A DNA stretch of 64,000 nt from Bradyrhizobium sp. RD5-C2 (GTDB lineage Bacteria; Pseudomonadota; Alphaproteobacteria; Rhizobiales; Xanthobacteraceae). Shown here in pieces: positions 37,173 through 44,061 of this stretch; position 1 is the stretch's first letter, and the number at the start of each line of letters is the position of its first letter. The stretch lies in the NCBI RefSeq assembly GCF_019972155.1, contig NZ_BOVL01000004.1:1-64000 (forward strand), in the 5' to 3' direction. The translations under genes and the position numbers were made by a program. The notes below the pieces were generated by a model that saw only the letters and a program-made list of their open reading frames with translations, was not told where the DNA came from and made no database searches.

Positions 37173-37553
37173 GTGATCGATGCAGCAAGGGTCTGGCAGC
37201 TTGGCGCTGCCAGCGAGATCGAGGGACGGACCACCGGATCCGAGACCTCGGTGATCGTCGTCGACATGCCGCCCGGGCCGGGACCGGCCTTGCACCGCCA
37301 TCCCTATGCCGAAACCTTCATCGTGCTCGAGGGGCGCGCACGTTTCACGATCGAGGGCAGGGAGGTCGAGGCTTCCGCCGGCTCGGTCGTGGTGGCGCCG
37401 GCGCATGCGGCCCACACCTTCATCAATCCCGGGCCGGGCCGCCTCCTGCAGGTCGACATCCATGCCTCCGACCACTTCGTCACCGAATGGTTGGTACCGG
37501 AGGCGGAGCGCCCGCGGGGCCAGGTTGCAGCTCCGCACGAGCAGAAGGCGTGA
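37173..37553 (+). CDS. Cupin-domain protein
   Basis: The protein has 126 residues from a GTG at 37173, with GGAGG 4 bases before. Cupin motif 1 is GPALHRHPYAETFIVLEGRARF (His, His, Glu ligands near residues 40-50) and motif 2 is PAHAAHTFINPGPG. It probably binds one divalent metal. It might sense or convert a small molecule together with its SRPBCC neighbour. Its TGA overlaps the ATG of the next gene (TGATG), so translation is coupled. Confidence 0.85.
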   Translation: MIDAARVWQLGAASEIEGRTTGSETSVIVVDMPPGPGPALHRHPYAETFIVLEGRARFTIEGREVEASAGSVVVAPAHAAHTFINPGPGRLLQVDIHASDHFVTEWLVPEAERPRGQVAAPHEQKA

Positions 37554-37792
37554 TGCTGAAACGACCGCGCGCGACGATGCCGGCGGGGATCCGTCGCGAG
37601 CTCGACGCGAGCGGCCTGATGCAGGCGTTCAAGGAGCGCCCGCCGTATCAACGCAACGACTATCTGCACTGGATCGAACGCAGCGTGCGGGCTGCCACCA
37701 GGCGCAAGCGGATCGACCAGATGCTGGAAGAATTGAAGGCCGGCGGGGTCTATATGGGAATGGCGCACCGGCCGAGCAAACGGGCGAGGTGA
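37553..37792 (+). CDS. YdeI/OmpD-associated-like protein
   Basis: The protein has 79 residues, translationally coupled to the cupin gene by TGATG. The tail PPYQRNDYLHWIERSVRAATRRKRIDQMLEELKAG is the helical motif of the YdeI/OmpD-associated (bacteriocin-protection) family; here it is a short stand-alone version. AHSA1-type and YdeI-type proteins are often neighbours in other bacteria. No mechanism is established. Confidence 0.75.
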   Translation: MLKRPRATMPAGIRRELDASGLMQAFKERPPYQRNDYLHWIERSVRAATRRKRIDQMLEELKAGGVYMGMAHRPSKRAR

Positions 37793-37836
37793 TCGTTCTC
37801 TCGGCGCGGTCGCAATGGTCGTCAGGAGCAAATGCG

Positions 37837-38049
37837 ATGCGTTGTGTCTTGGCACTTGGCCTGTTGGTCATCCTGTGCGTGTCTGCGAACGCCGCAACAC
37901 GGCGTCACTCCCACGCACGCCAACCCGCAACTGTTCGTGCGCCCGCGGATGCGCCGCCGTCTGGGCGCTTCGCCGTTCCCGGCTGGAGTGACGAATCGAC
38001 GCGGCAATGGCTCGACCGCGCGTCGGAAAATGCCGGCCGAGGCGGATAG
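37837..38049 (+). CDS. Small secreted hypothetical protein
   Basis: This 70-residue protein has a clear Sec signal (CVLALGLLVILCVSANA, cleavage near residue 20) followed by a basic, Pro/Ala-rich mature part with SGRFAVPGWSDESTRQWLDRAS. That C-terminal motif reads like a short conserved box. Function unknown. It is 44 bases downstream of the YdeI-like gene and may share its transcript. Confidence 0.6.
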   Translation: MRCVLALGLLVILCVSANAATRRHSHARQPATVRAPADAPPSGRFAVPGWSDESTRQWLDRASENAGRGG

Positions 38050-38073
38050 TGCGGCAACTCCCCGGAGCCAAGC

Positions 38074-38370
38074 TCAATCGGCGCCGTCGTCCTCGGTTCC
38101 CCGAGCGTTCGATGCCGAGCGCCCGCTGTATTGCCGGGGCACGCCCGCGGCCCTTCTCGCGCTCACGCCCTCGCTCTCACGCAGTTCCTTCCGTGCGCGC
38201 CGCGCGGTTCGCATCGCTCGCTTGATGTTTGAATCATGCGAGTCTTCGTCGAAGAAGAGGACGATCTCGCAGCTCGGGCACTGGCGCGAGTAACCGTTCT
38301 GCAGCCGCTTGGCGCGATCACGAAAGACGTTCTTGCAGCGTGTGCAACGGATCTGGACGGAGTCTTCCAT
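38074..38370 (-). CDS. Zinc-ribbon small protein
   Basis: The protein has 98 residues from ATG 38370. Two CxxC knuckles (IRCTRCKNVF near residue 9 and RQCPSCEIVLFF near 32) form a likely zinc ribbon. A basic helix follows (KRAMRTARRARKELRES), then a disordered charged tail. The layout suits a small nucleic-acid-binding regulator or a rubredoxin-like zinc protein. The family is not certain. Confidence 0.7.
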   Translation of the reverse strand: MEDSVQIRCTRCKNVFRDRAKRLQNGYSRQCPSCEIVLFFDEDSHDSNIKRAMRTARRARKELRESEGVSARRAAGVPRQYSGRSASNARGTEDDGAD

Positions 38371-38617
38371 ATCGACCCCAAATATCGACGTACAATGAGA
38401 GCGCTGACAATCTCTTCAAGGAAGCAATTCCGGATTAACAAATCACGAAGCACGCCGCGCAAGATCGCGAGAATCGGAACCTGCAACGTGACGAACAGAA
38501 TACGTTCGGCATCTCAGGCGCCGTCGGAACTTTGTTCACGCACGGAGAACTACGGAAACGTTGCGTGCGCTGATTGATAAGGAACAAGACGCGATTTCAG
38601 AGCAGATCGTGAACATC

Positions 38618-38657
38618 AGAAAAAGAAAGGCCTCAGCGCGTGGGACACACTGAGGCC
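38618..38657 (-). terminator. Intrinsic terminator on the minus strand
   Basis: On the minus strand GGCCTCAG pairs with CTGAGGCC (8 bp, 13-base loop), followed directly by TTTCTTTTTCT. This is the standard shape of a Rho-independent terminator. It is about 230 bases downstream of the DUF992 gene. Confidence 0.65.
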
Positions 38658-38817
38658 AAGTTGACACTTTGGTCGTGAGGCACCGTCACCGATGCCTCGG
38701 TGCTTAACCTACCTTCGTTTCTCTCCAGCCAAATGGCCCATATGGGCCATGATCGTTGGCACAAGACGTGCAAGCTTGGAGCTGTCAGGATTTTGCATCA
38801 CCTTCCTGGGGCTAGAG

Positions 38818-38854
38818 CAACGCCGTCCGCACACATTTCAAGCGGGCGGCGTTG
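38818..38854 (-). terminator. Hairpin downstream of the DUF992 gene
   Basis: CAACGCCGTCCGC (38818-38830) and GCGGGCGGCGTTG (38842-38854) form a stem of 13 positions with one mismatch. It starts 37 bases after the DUF992 stop codon on the minus strand. There is no U-run. Confidence 0.4.
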
Positions 38855-38890
38855 TGCGTTTCGGCGGCAGGTACGCGGCTTCGATCAGGA

Positions 38891-39346
38891 TCAGCGATCC
38901 ATCGGCCGAATTTCCAGGCTCTCGATTTTGACCGGCGGACTCGAGAACGCATCCTCGTTCAACGGATGCAGCGTGATCGGCGTAGTCGTGCCGCCGGTGA
39001 GGACATTGTCGCGCGCGCCGCTTTCGTGGGTGTAGCTGCCGGCGAGTTGGTCGAGCCCGAGCCACGGCACTGGCGCCATCACCTTCCAGGTCAGCGCGAC
39101 CTCCTCGTCGCCGATGAAAATGCCAAGGTTGGGAATGGCTGCGACGTAGTGACCGTCCGGTGCGCTATCGGCCTGCAGCACGCAATCGAGATTGGTCACC
39201 GGGCCCAGGGTGAAACCGGTATCGGGGCCGCCACGACAGGCGAGCGTTCCGGCCTGCACCTGTTGTGCCTCCGCGGTTGCGACGGGCGTGGCGAGAACGG
39301 CCACGCTACACACCGCAACGATGATCCAATGACCCTTTGTACGCAT
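38891..39346 (-). CDS. DUF992-family exported protein
   Basis: The protein has 151 residues from the ATG at 39346, with a Sec signal (IIVAVCSVAVLATPVATAEA). QVQAGTLACRGGPDTGFTLGPVTNLDCVLQ opens the mature part with two conserved Cys. VALTWKVMAPVP and GSYTHESGARDNVLTGG follow, all in the order of DUF992. It is probably periplasmic and beta-rich, with one disulfide. Function unknown. The frame is open to 39508, but that would precede the signal peptide. Confidence 0.85.
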   Translation of the reverse strand: MRTKGHWIIVAVCSVAVLATPVATAEAQQVQAGTLACRGGPDTGFTLGPVTNLDCVLQADSAPDGHYVAAIPNLGIFIGDEEVALTWKVMAPVPWLGLDQLAGSYTHESGARDNVLTGGTTTPITLHPLNEDAFSSPPVKIESLEIRPMDR

Positions 39347-39572
39347 GGCGCTGTACAACGTGGACGGAAGCGCAATCGGTCCACGCTCTCGCGTGCGGCC
39401 TTCGCTCGTGGTTAAAGGATCCTTAGAATTGGGGCGGCCAACGAAACTACGCCGCCGGGCTCGAAATGAATTGTCCCGACGGCGCCCTGTTTCAATCTGG
39501 GCCCGCAATCCCAGTCATGTTCTGTCTGCGAGACTGGCGTCGAGGTTCGAGTAACCCGTATTCATACGGGCG

Positions 39573-39707
39573 TTAGCGTCGCGCGACAGTCTGGGGTTGG
39601 CTGCTGACCCTCTTGTGCCCCGGTGGCGGTCCGATCGCGACCCAGACCATCGCGGCAATCACCATCGCCGTCAGGATGGCGCCGGCCAGGGGCTGATCGT
39701 TGTCCAT
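39573..39707 (-). CDS. Tiny membrane protein
   Basis: The protein has 44 residues from ATG 39707. One hydrophobic helix at residues 7-26 (LAGAILTAMVIAAMVWVAIG) is followed by a basic tail (PPPGHKRVSSQPQTVARR). It starts 13 bases after the stop of another very short gene on the same strand, so both may be one transcript. Family unknown; support is the helix and the spacing. Confidence 0.45.
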   Translation of the reverse strand: MDNDQPLAGAILTAMVIAAMVWVAIGPPPGHKRVSSQPQTVARR

Positions 39708-39720
39708 GCTCGGCGCCCGT

Positions 39721-39804
39721 TCAGATATGATGCTCCAGCTTCCGCATCTCCTGCAGGCGAGCCAGGCAGAAATCCCGATACAATTCGTTGATGAAATCCC
39801 ACAT
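39721..39804 (-). CDS. 27-residue small protein
   Basis: ATG 39804 is preceded by AGGGGA with 7 bases of spacing, a strong binding site. The sequence begins WDFINELYRDFCLARLQEMR and ends in an acidic/His tail, as one amphipathic helix. It is too short for standard gene finders. The codon use and binding site argue for translation. It leads into the tiny membrane protein gene 13 bases later. Confidence 0.5.
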   Translation of the reverse strand: MWDFINELYRDFCLARLQEMRKLEHHI

Positions 39805-39905
39805 GACCGAATCCCCTTTTGGTGCAATGGCGGGACGCTAGACCGGGTTTGTTTCCGGCCGGCTTCGCGGCGTCCGGAAAATGGCTTCATCGAAGGGGAG
39901 TGGGG

Positions 39906-39946
39906 TGGCGATCCCGGCGGGATTCGAACCTGCAACCCGCGGAGTA
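39906..39946 (-). repeat. Partial tRNA-Arg 3' end (attachment-site-like direct repeat)
   Basis: It matches 40 of 41 bases of the 3' end of the tRNA at 43696-43772, including the CCA, the whole T-arm and the 3' side of the anticodon stem. The only change (T to C on the tRNA strand) breaks one T-stem pair. The rest of the tRNA is absent, so it is not functional. Confidence 0.8.
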
Positions 39947-40310
39947 ACCCGGGCGCCGCGGCGATTGTCGCGACACCTCCAATCGTTAGCGCGCATCGTC
40001 CGTGCGGCCCGGTGATTTTTCCGGGGATCGGGCGCCGTGCCGCCGCGCGATCTCCTCCTCGCAATCGGCATTGAGCTGCCGCGCCAGGTGCGCTGCCCAT
40101 GCCCGGTCACGCTCGCGGCGCGTCGCTCTTGCTGCAGCTCGCGCGTCCGCAGGTCAGGTGCCGTAGACGTCCTGATACCTGATCCGCGCGTGGCGCTCGC
40201 CTTCGTCGTTGACGTCGGGCATCGAGACGCTGCCTTCGCGGCAGGAAACGTGTCCCGACAAAGCGTCGTCAATAAAGAGTGAATAGCGAAGTCGCTCGCA
40301 GCCAAGTATT

Positions 40311-40325
40311 AGACGACCGGTCTAA
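40311..40325. promoter_or_regulatory. TetR-type operator, copy 1
   Basis: TAGACGACCGGTCTA: half-sites TAGAC and GTCTA are perfect inverted repeats around a 5-base spacer. The same 15 bases (16 with the preceding T) recur at 42844-42858 next to tetR. It lies 148 bases upstream of the first island gene. Confidence 0.65.
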
Positions 40326-40473
40326 TTTAATGGGTCTCGGTTAAATGCAATGATCTCGACTTTGGCGGAGTTCGGTCGCTGGCGAGCGCTGACGGATTGA
40401 TCGAGACATCTCCAATAAACAACGTCCGCCGACTCCTTCGCGGTTGGCTGGTTTCCAACATGAGAGGTCACGT

Positions 40474-40992
40474 ATGGTTCGCAAGATCGCGCTTGGAATG
40501 ACGATCGCTCTCGCAATGGCTCTGACCGCTCCGGTGGCCGTGGCCCAGCAGAAGCACCATGTCAGCTATGATACCCCGGCAACTCAGACGACATACATCC
40601 AACAACATGTCATCGATGTTGGCGATATTCCGGGACATCAAGCTCGGCTCTTCGAAATCCGGCGGATCTATGGGAACGATGCCCCCCTCATCAACGGGTC
40701 GAGGTTGAAAGAGCAGTGGACGCGCGGCATGTCGGACTACATCGATAACAATGGTCCGGCCCTCATCTACAACGTCTGGATACTGGAGAATGGCGACAAG
40801 TTTTTTGTCAGGACATCTCTGGTCGCCCAAAGCAGTGGAGACGGCAAGCTTACAAACATGACATCGGGCGTCATTACGGGAGGCACAGGTAGCCTCGCCA
40901 GGATTCGTGGCATCATTAGCAGCCATGGGCCGTCCGAGCCGAAGGCCGGCGTCAATGCCAATCAGACCGACATCGACTATTGGATGGAGTGA
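40474..40992 (+). CDS. Secreted small beta-rich protein (island gene 1)
   Basis: The protein has 172 residues from ATG 40474, with a Sec signal (IALGMTIALAMALTAPVAVA, cut near residue 24). The end part has NGDKFFVRTSLVAQ, SGVITGGTGSLARIRGIISSHG, then an acidic end. The GTGxxxxIRG pattern recalls allene-oxide-cyclase or dirigent-like beta barrels, but I cannot name a family with confidence. It is the first gene of the mini-island and lies behind a TetR-type operator. Confidence 0.65.
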   Translation: MVRKIALGMTIALAMALTAPVAVAQQKHHVSYDTPATQTTYIQQHVIDVGDIPGHQARLFEIRRIYGNDAPLINGSRLKEQWTRGMSDYIDNNGPALIYNVWILENGDKFFVRTSLVAQSSGDGKLTNMTSGVITGGTGSLARIRGIISSHGPSEPKAGVNANQTDIDYWME

Positions 40993-41012
40993 GAAGCTCT
41001 GCGCCAGAGGCG

Positions 41013-41040
41013 ATGGACCGGTGAGAAATTGCCGGTCCAT
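41013..41040 (+). terminator. Hairpin after island gene 1
   Basis: ATGGACCGG (41013-41021) and CCGGTCCAT (41032-41040) form a perfect 9-bp stem with a 10-base loop, 20 bases after the stop codon. No U-run follows. It could attenuate transcription into the hydrolase gene. Confidence 0.45.
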
Positions 41041-41128
41041 TATGTCCGTTTCCATGATGGCTCCTAGTGACGATATCTGGGCACCGCAACACCAAAAACG
41101 TCATGGCGATCAAGCCGGGAGGATTCCA

Positions 41129-42715
41129 ATGTTGCACCTGAACAGGCCCATCATGTCGTTTCTGCTCTGCCTGCTCGGCCTCATCGCTGTGACGCGATCT
41201 GCAACTGCGGAAATCACCAAAATCGAATTCACGTCGAAACAGCCGTACGGCACGTTTCGCACCGGCGACTATGTGATCTGGCAGGGCATGATCCATGGCG
41301 ACCTGGCGCCGCAAGAGGCCATTCCTGGCCTCGAGAAGGCGGCGCGCAATGAACGCGGGCGCGTCGACTACGCGGCAAAGATCATTCTCATGATGCCGGC
41401 GGCTCTGCGCGCCGGCAACGGCGCATTGCTGGTGGATGTGCCCAACCGCGGTCGCGTCTACGCCGAGGCGCTCTACAATTCGCCGCGCGACGCGCCGTTT
41501 CTCTCCGGCACGCTGGAGCAGGGCACCGGCTTTCTTCAGGACCACGGTTTTGCGATCGCCGAGGTGCATTGGGAGCTCGGACAGGGCGCGGAGCTACCTT
41601 CGTTCGCCGACAGCGACGGCAAGACGCGCTACGTCGAGGGGGTAGGCTTTGCGATCGTGCGCGATGCCGCGGATTTCCTCGCGCACGCAGCCACTGACGC
41701 CGGAGGAACGCCGAACCCGCTCAAGGGCGCTATCAGCCGCGTGCTCGCGAGCGGCAAATCCCAGGACGGACGCTTCCTGAAGACCTTTCTCTTGAACGGC
41801 TTCAACATGGTGGGCAACCGGCGCGTATTCGACGGCATGCATGTGTTCGTCTCGGCTGCTGGTCTTCTTCCGATCCTGCAGACCGGCCTTGGACCAATGT
41901 CGAGCGGCGAGGGAGCTCCCACCTTCGCCAATCCGGACTTTCCCGGCGTGAACGACGGGCCGCTCACGATCGGCGAGATCACCGCCAAGGTCGCGGCGCG
42001 CGGCGAGGTGCCGCCGAAGATGATGCTGGTCAACTCGACCACGGATTACTACTCGCTGCGCGCTTCGCTCGGTCGCACCGGCGCGTCCGGTACCGCGGAC
42101 CAGCCGCTCCCCGCCAATGTGCGGATGTACGATGTCGCCGGCGGCTCGCATGTGGTGGTTCTAAAGGCGCCCACGTGCACGCAATCGCCCGGCCGTCTCG
42201 ATTGGGCTCCCTTGTCGCGGGCCTTGTTGCTGCATCTCGATGACTGGGTGAGCCGCAACGCCGAGCCGCCCGCCAGCGAACTGATGCCGCTCGATACCGT
42301 GAGCGGCGATCCGCCCGCGCTGCGCGCACCGACCGCGCTTTCCGCTGCCGTGATCCAGGTGCCGAAGCGCGATCAGGACGGCAACGCGCTCGGCGGAGTG
42401 CGGATGCCGGATGTCGCCGTGCCGACCGGCACCAATGGCGGACAGAACGCGCCGCAGACATTCACCTGCATGCTGATTGGGACCTTCTCCCCGTTCGCAG
42501 CGACGAAAGCCGAGCGGGAACGCACCGGCGACGCCCGCCCGTCGATCGAGGAGCGCTATCACGGCCGCGACGATTATGTGAACCGGATCCGGATCGCCGC
42601 GCTGGACCTTGTGAGGCGAGGCTTCGTGCTGCCGGAAGATGCGGCGGTGATCGTTCAGGAAGCCGCGTCGAGCAAACTCTTCGCGCCCGCCCCCGCGAAT
42701 GACGCGCCACGCTGA
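41129..42715 (+). CDS. Exported alpha/beta-hydrolase-domain protein (island gene 2)
   Basis: The protein has 528 residues from ATG 41129, preceded by GGGAGGA. The signal peptide ends near residue 28 (RSATA). Body motifs such as LLVDVPNRGR, GFAIVRDAADFLAHA, FLLNGFNMVGNRRVFDGM and YDVAGGSHVVV match a family annotated as alpha/beta hydrolase domain proteins (Abhydrolase_10 type), mainly uncharacterised and exported. The usual nucleophile GxSxG is not obvious; the LLNGFNMVG region sits where the nucleophile elbow would be. The substrate is unknown. It follows the secreted gene by 136 bases. Confidence 0.75.
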   Translation: MLHLNRPIMSFLLCLLGLIAVTRSATAEITKIEFTSKQPYGTFRTGDYVIWQGMIHGDLAPQEAIPGLEKAARNERGRVDYAAKIILMMPAALRAGNGALLVDVPNRGRVYAEALYNSPRDAPFLSGTLEQGTGFLQDHGFAIAEVHWELGQGAELPSFADSDGKTRYVEGVGFAIVRDAADFLAHAATDAGGTPNPLKGAISRVLASGKSQDGRFLKTFLLNGFNMVGNRRVFDGMHVFVSAAGLLPILQTGLGPMSSGEGAPTFANPDFPGVNDGPLTIGEITAKVAARGEVPPKMMLVNSTTDYYSLRASLGRTGASGTADQPLPANVRMYDVAGGSHVVVLKAPTCTQSPGRLDWAPLSRALLLHLDDWVSRNAEPPASELMPLDTVSGDPPALRAPTALSAAVIQVPKRDQDGNALGGVRMPDVAVPTGTNGGQNAPQTFTCMLIGTFSPFAATKAERERTGDARPSIEERYHGRDDYVNRIRIAALDLVRRGFVLPEDAAVIVQEAASSKLFAPAPANDAPR

Positions 42716-42843
42716 GGGACGCCCGGATCACGTGCGCAATCTCGACGAGTATGACGATTGTTAGCGGCACTTTCGAACCTGAGCGGGCGAAGATGTCCGT
42801 TTTCGGGGCTAAAACGGATCTCCCGCCTGGCGCTTGCTTCTCT

Positions 42844-42858
42844 TAGACGACCGGTCTA
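42844..42858. promoter_or_regulatory. TetR-type operator, copy 2
   Basis: TAGACGACCGGTCTA, identical to the site at 40311-40325, 11 bases before the tetR start codon. This position would block initiation at tetR, so autorepression is expected. Confidence 0.7.
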
Positions 42859-42869
42859 TTTGACTTTTT

Positions 42870-43502
42870 ATGAGCAAGACGTTGCCTCTTCGCCGTCGTG
42901 GGCGCCCGCCGAAAGAACTTGCCGGCTTTAGCGCGACCCGTGACGCGCTGGTCCGTGCAGGCGTCGTCATGCTGACGGAGAAGGGCTATTCCGCGACGGG
43001 AATCGAGGAAGTTTTGCGTAGCGTCGACGTGCCAAAGGGTTCGTTCTACCACTACTTTCCGAGCAAGGAAGCATTTGGAGCGGAACTGATCGACAGCTAC
43101 GCTGCCTATTTTTCGCGGAAGCTCGACAGCTTCTTCCTGAACGAGCAACACCCCCCGCTGGAGAGGCTCAGGGGTTTTACCGACGATGCTGCGTTTGCCA
43201 TGAAGCGCTTCCGTTATACGCGCGGCTGTTTGGTCGGCAATCTTGGCCAGGAGATGGGCGCACTTCCGCAATCTTTTCGTCAGCAACTATTCGCTGTGTT
43301 CATCGACTGGCAGCAGCGCACAGCCAAGTGCTTGAGGTCTGCTCAAACCATGGGGGCGATCTCTTCCAGCCACGATTGCGATTGGCTTGCTGAATTCTTC
43401 TGGATCGGCTGGGAGGGCGCGGTCCTGCGCGCCAAACTCGAGCGCCGTTCCGACCCGCTTCACTCCTTCTCGAAAGGTTTTTTCAAGCTCCTCAGCAAAT
43501 GA
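42870..43502 (+). CDS. TetR/AcrR-family transcriptional repressor
   Basis: This 210-residue protein has an N-terminal HTH (RDALVRAGVVMLTEKGYSATGIEEVLRSVDVPKGSFYHYFPSKEAFG, about residues 22-68), which is textbook TetR, with a C-terminal ligand domain after it. The helix 4-5 patches (GCLVGNLGQEMGALPQSFRQQL) match the group with TetR_C ligand domains that bind small electrophiles or xenobiotics. It sits at the tRNA-proximal end of the mini-island, behind an operator copy. It probably controls the two upstream genes and itself. Confidence 0.92.
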   Translation: MSKTLPLRRRGRPPKELAGFSATRDALVRAGVVMLTEKGYSATGIEEVLRSVDVPKGSFYHYFPSKEAFGAELIDSYAAYFSRKLDSFFLNEQHPPLERLRGFTDDAAFAMKRFRYTRGCLVGNLGQEMGALPQSFRQQLFAVFIDWQQRTAKCLRSAQTMGAISSSHDCDWLAEFFWIGWEGAVLRAKLERRSDPLHSFSKGFFKLLSK

Positions 43503-43617
43503 GCCTTTTTGTCATTGGGTCGTTCAATATCAAACAATCGATTCGCTGTGCGGAATAGGTCCGGGGATTTGGTGCAGCATTCGGCGACAAACAGCTGCAT
43601 TGATCGGCATCTGTTCT

Positions 43618-43643
43618 ACGCAAAGCGTGAATTTGCTTTGCGT
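43618..43643 (+). terminator. Hairpin downstream of tetR
   Basis: ACGCAAAGC (43618-43626) pairs perfectly with GCTTTGCGT (43635-43643) around an 8-base loop, 115 bases after the tetR stop and 52 bases before the tRNA 3' end. It may end transcription of the island. No U-run follows. Confidence 0.4.
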
Positions 43644-43695
43644 TGCAAGCCAGCTAAAGGCCTTTGAAATCTAAGGAATTTCGGGCGCTGAAAAC

Positions 43696-43772
43696 TGGCG
43701 ATCCCGGCAGGATTCGAACCTGCAACCCGCGGAGTAGAAATCCGCTACTCTATCCAGTTGAGCTACGGGACC
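43696..43772 (-). tRNA. tRNA-Arg (anticodon UCU)
   Basis: Full 77-base cloverleaf on the minus strand. Acceptor arms GGTCCCG/CGGGATC with encoded CCA, D-arm GCTCAACTGGATAGAGT, anticodon loop TTTCTAC in stem GCGGA/TCCGC, giving UCU, and T-arm GCAGGTTCGAATCCTGC. All stems pair. Its 3' end is the integration-type boundary of the mini-island. Confidence 0.95.
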
Positions 43773-44061
43773 GTGGCCGCCTTGTAGCACCCGCAATATG
43801 AAAAATCCGCCTTTCCGCCAAGTCCGTCCGAACCGATTTTTGTGGTCAGACGACAAAGGCGAGCAGGGGTCCCGTCCTGCAGTGGCCTGACCAGCCCGCC
43901 GAGTCGGCATCATGCTGCCGCCGGGGCCGGTCGAAGGAATGTCGGCAATGCAATCTGCGACGTTTTCGTCCATTCATGTCAGCGCCTTCACTCCGTCACC
44001 TTTTCGCGCATTTTTTAACCCCAACGCGGCGGTCGACCGCGGGGCGTCCAGGAGCTCCATC

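Larger units (their letters stand above)
38371..38890. other. 520-base gene-free region dense in inverted repeats
   Basis: No coding sequence is convincing. It holds the perfect palindrome ATGGCCCATATGGGCCAT (38733-38750), a 13-bp stem with one mismatch (38818-38854), a GAGGCA/TGCCTC hairpin near 38677-38699, and a terminator-like hairpin with a U-rich tail on the minus strand (38618-38657). It could hold a small RNA on the minus strand, or be the long 3' region of the DUF992 gene. Confidence 0.45.
39906..43736. mobile_element. Mini genomic island at tRNA-Arg(UCU)
   Basis: The segment lies between the tRNA-Arg gene and a 41-bp copy of that gene's 3' end (39906-39946), in the same orientation, the classic footprint of tRNA-site integration. 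It holds a secreted protein gene, an alpha/beta hydrolase gene, a TetR gene and two identical operators. No integrase is present, so it is either decayed or was never a self-mobile unit. Boundaries are the outer edges of the two repeats. Confidence 0.6.

Noticed and set aside
39906..39946. A second functional tRNA-Arg
   Set aside because: Only the 3' 41 bases are present. The anticodon, D-arm and 5' acceptor strand are missing, and one T-stem pair is broken.
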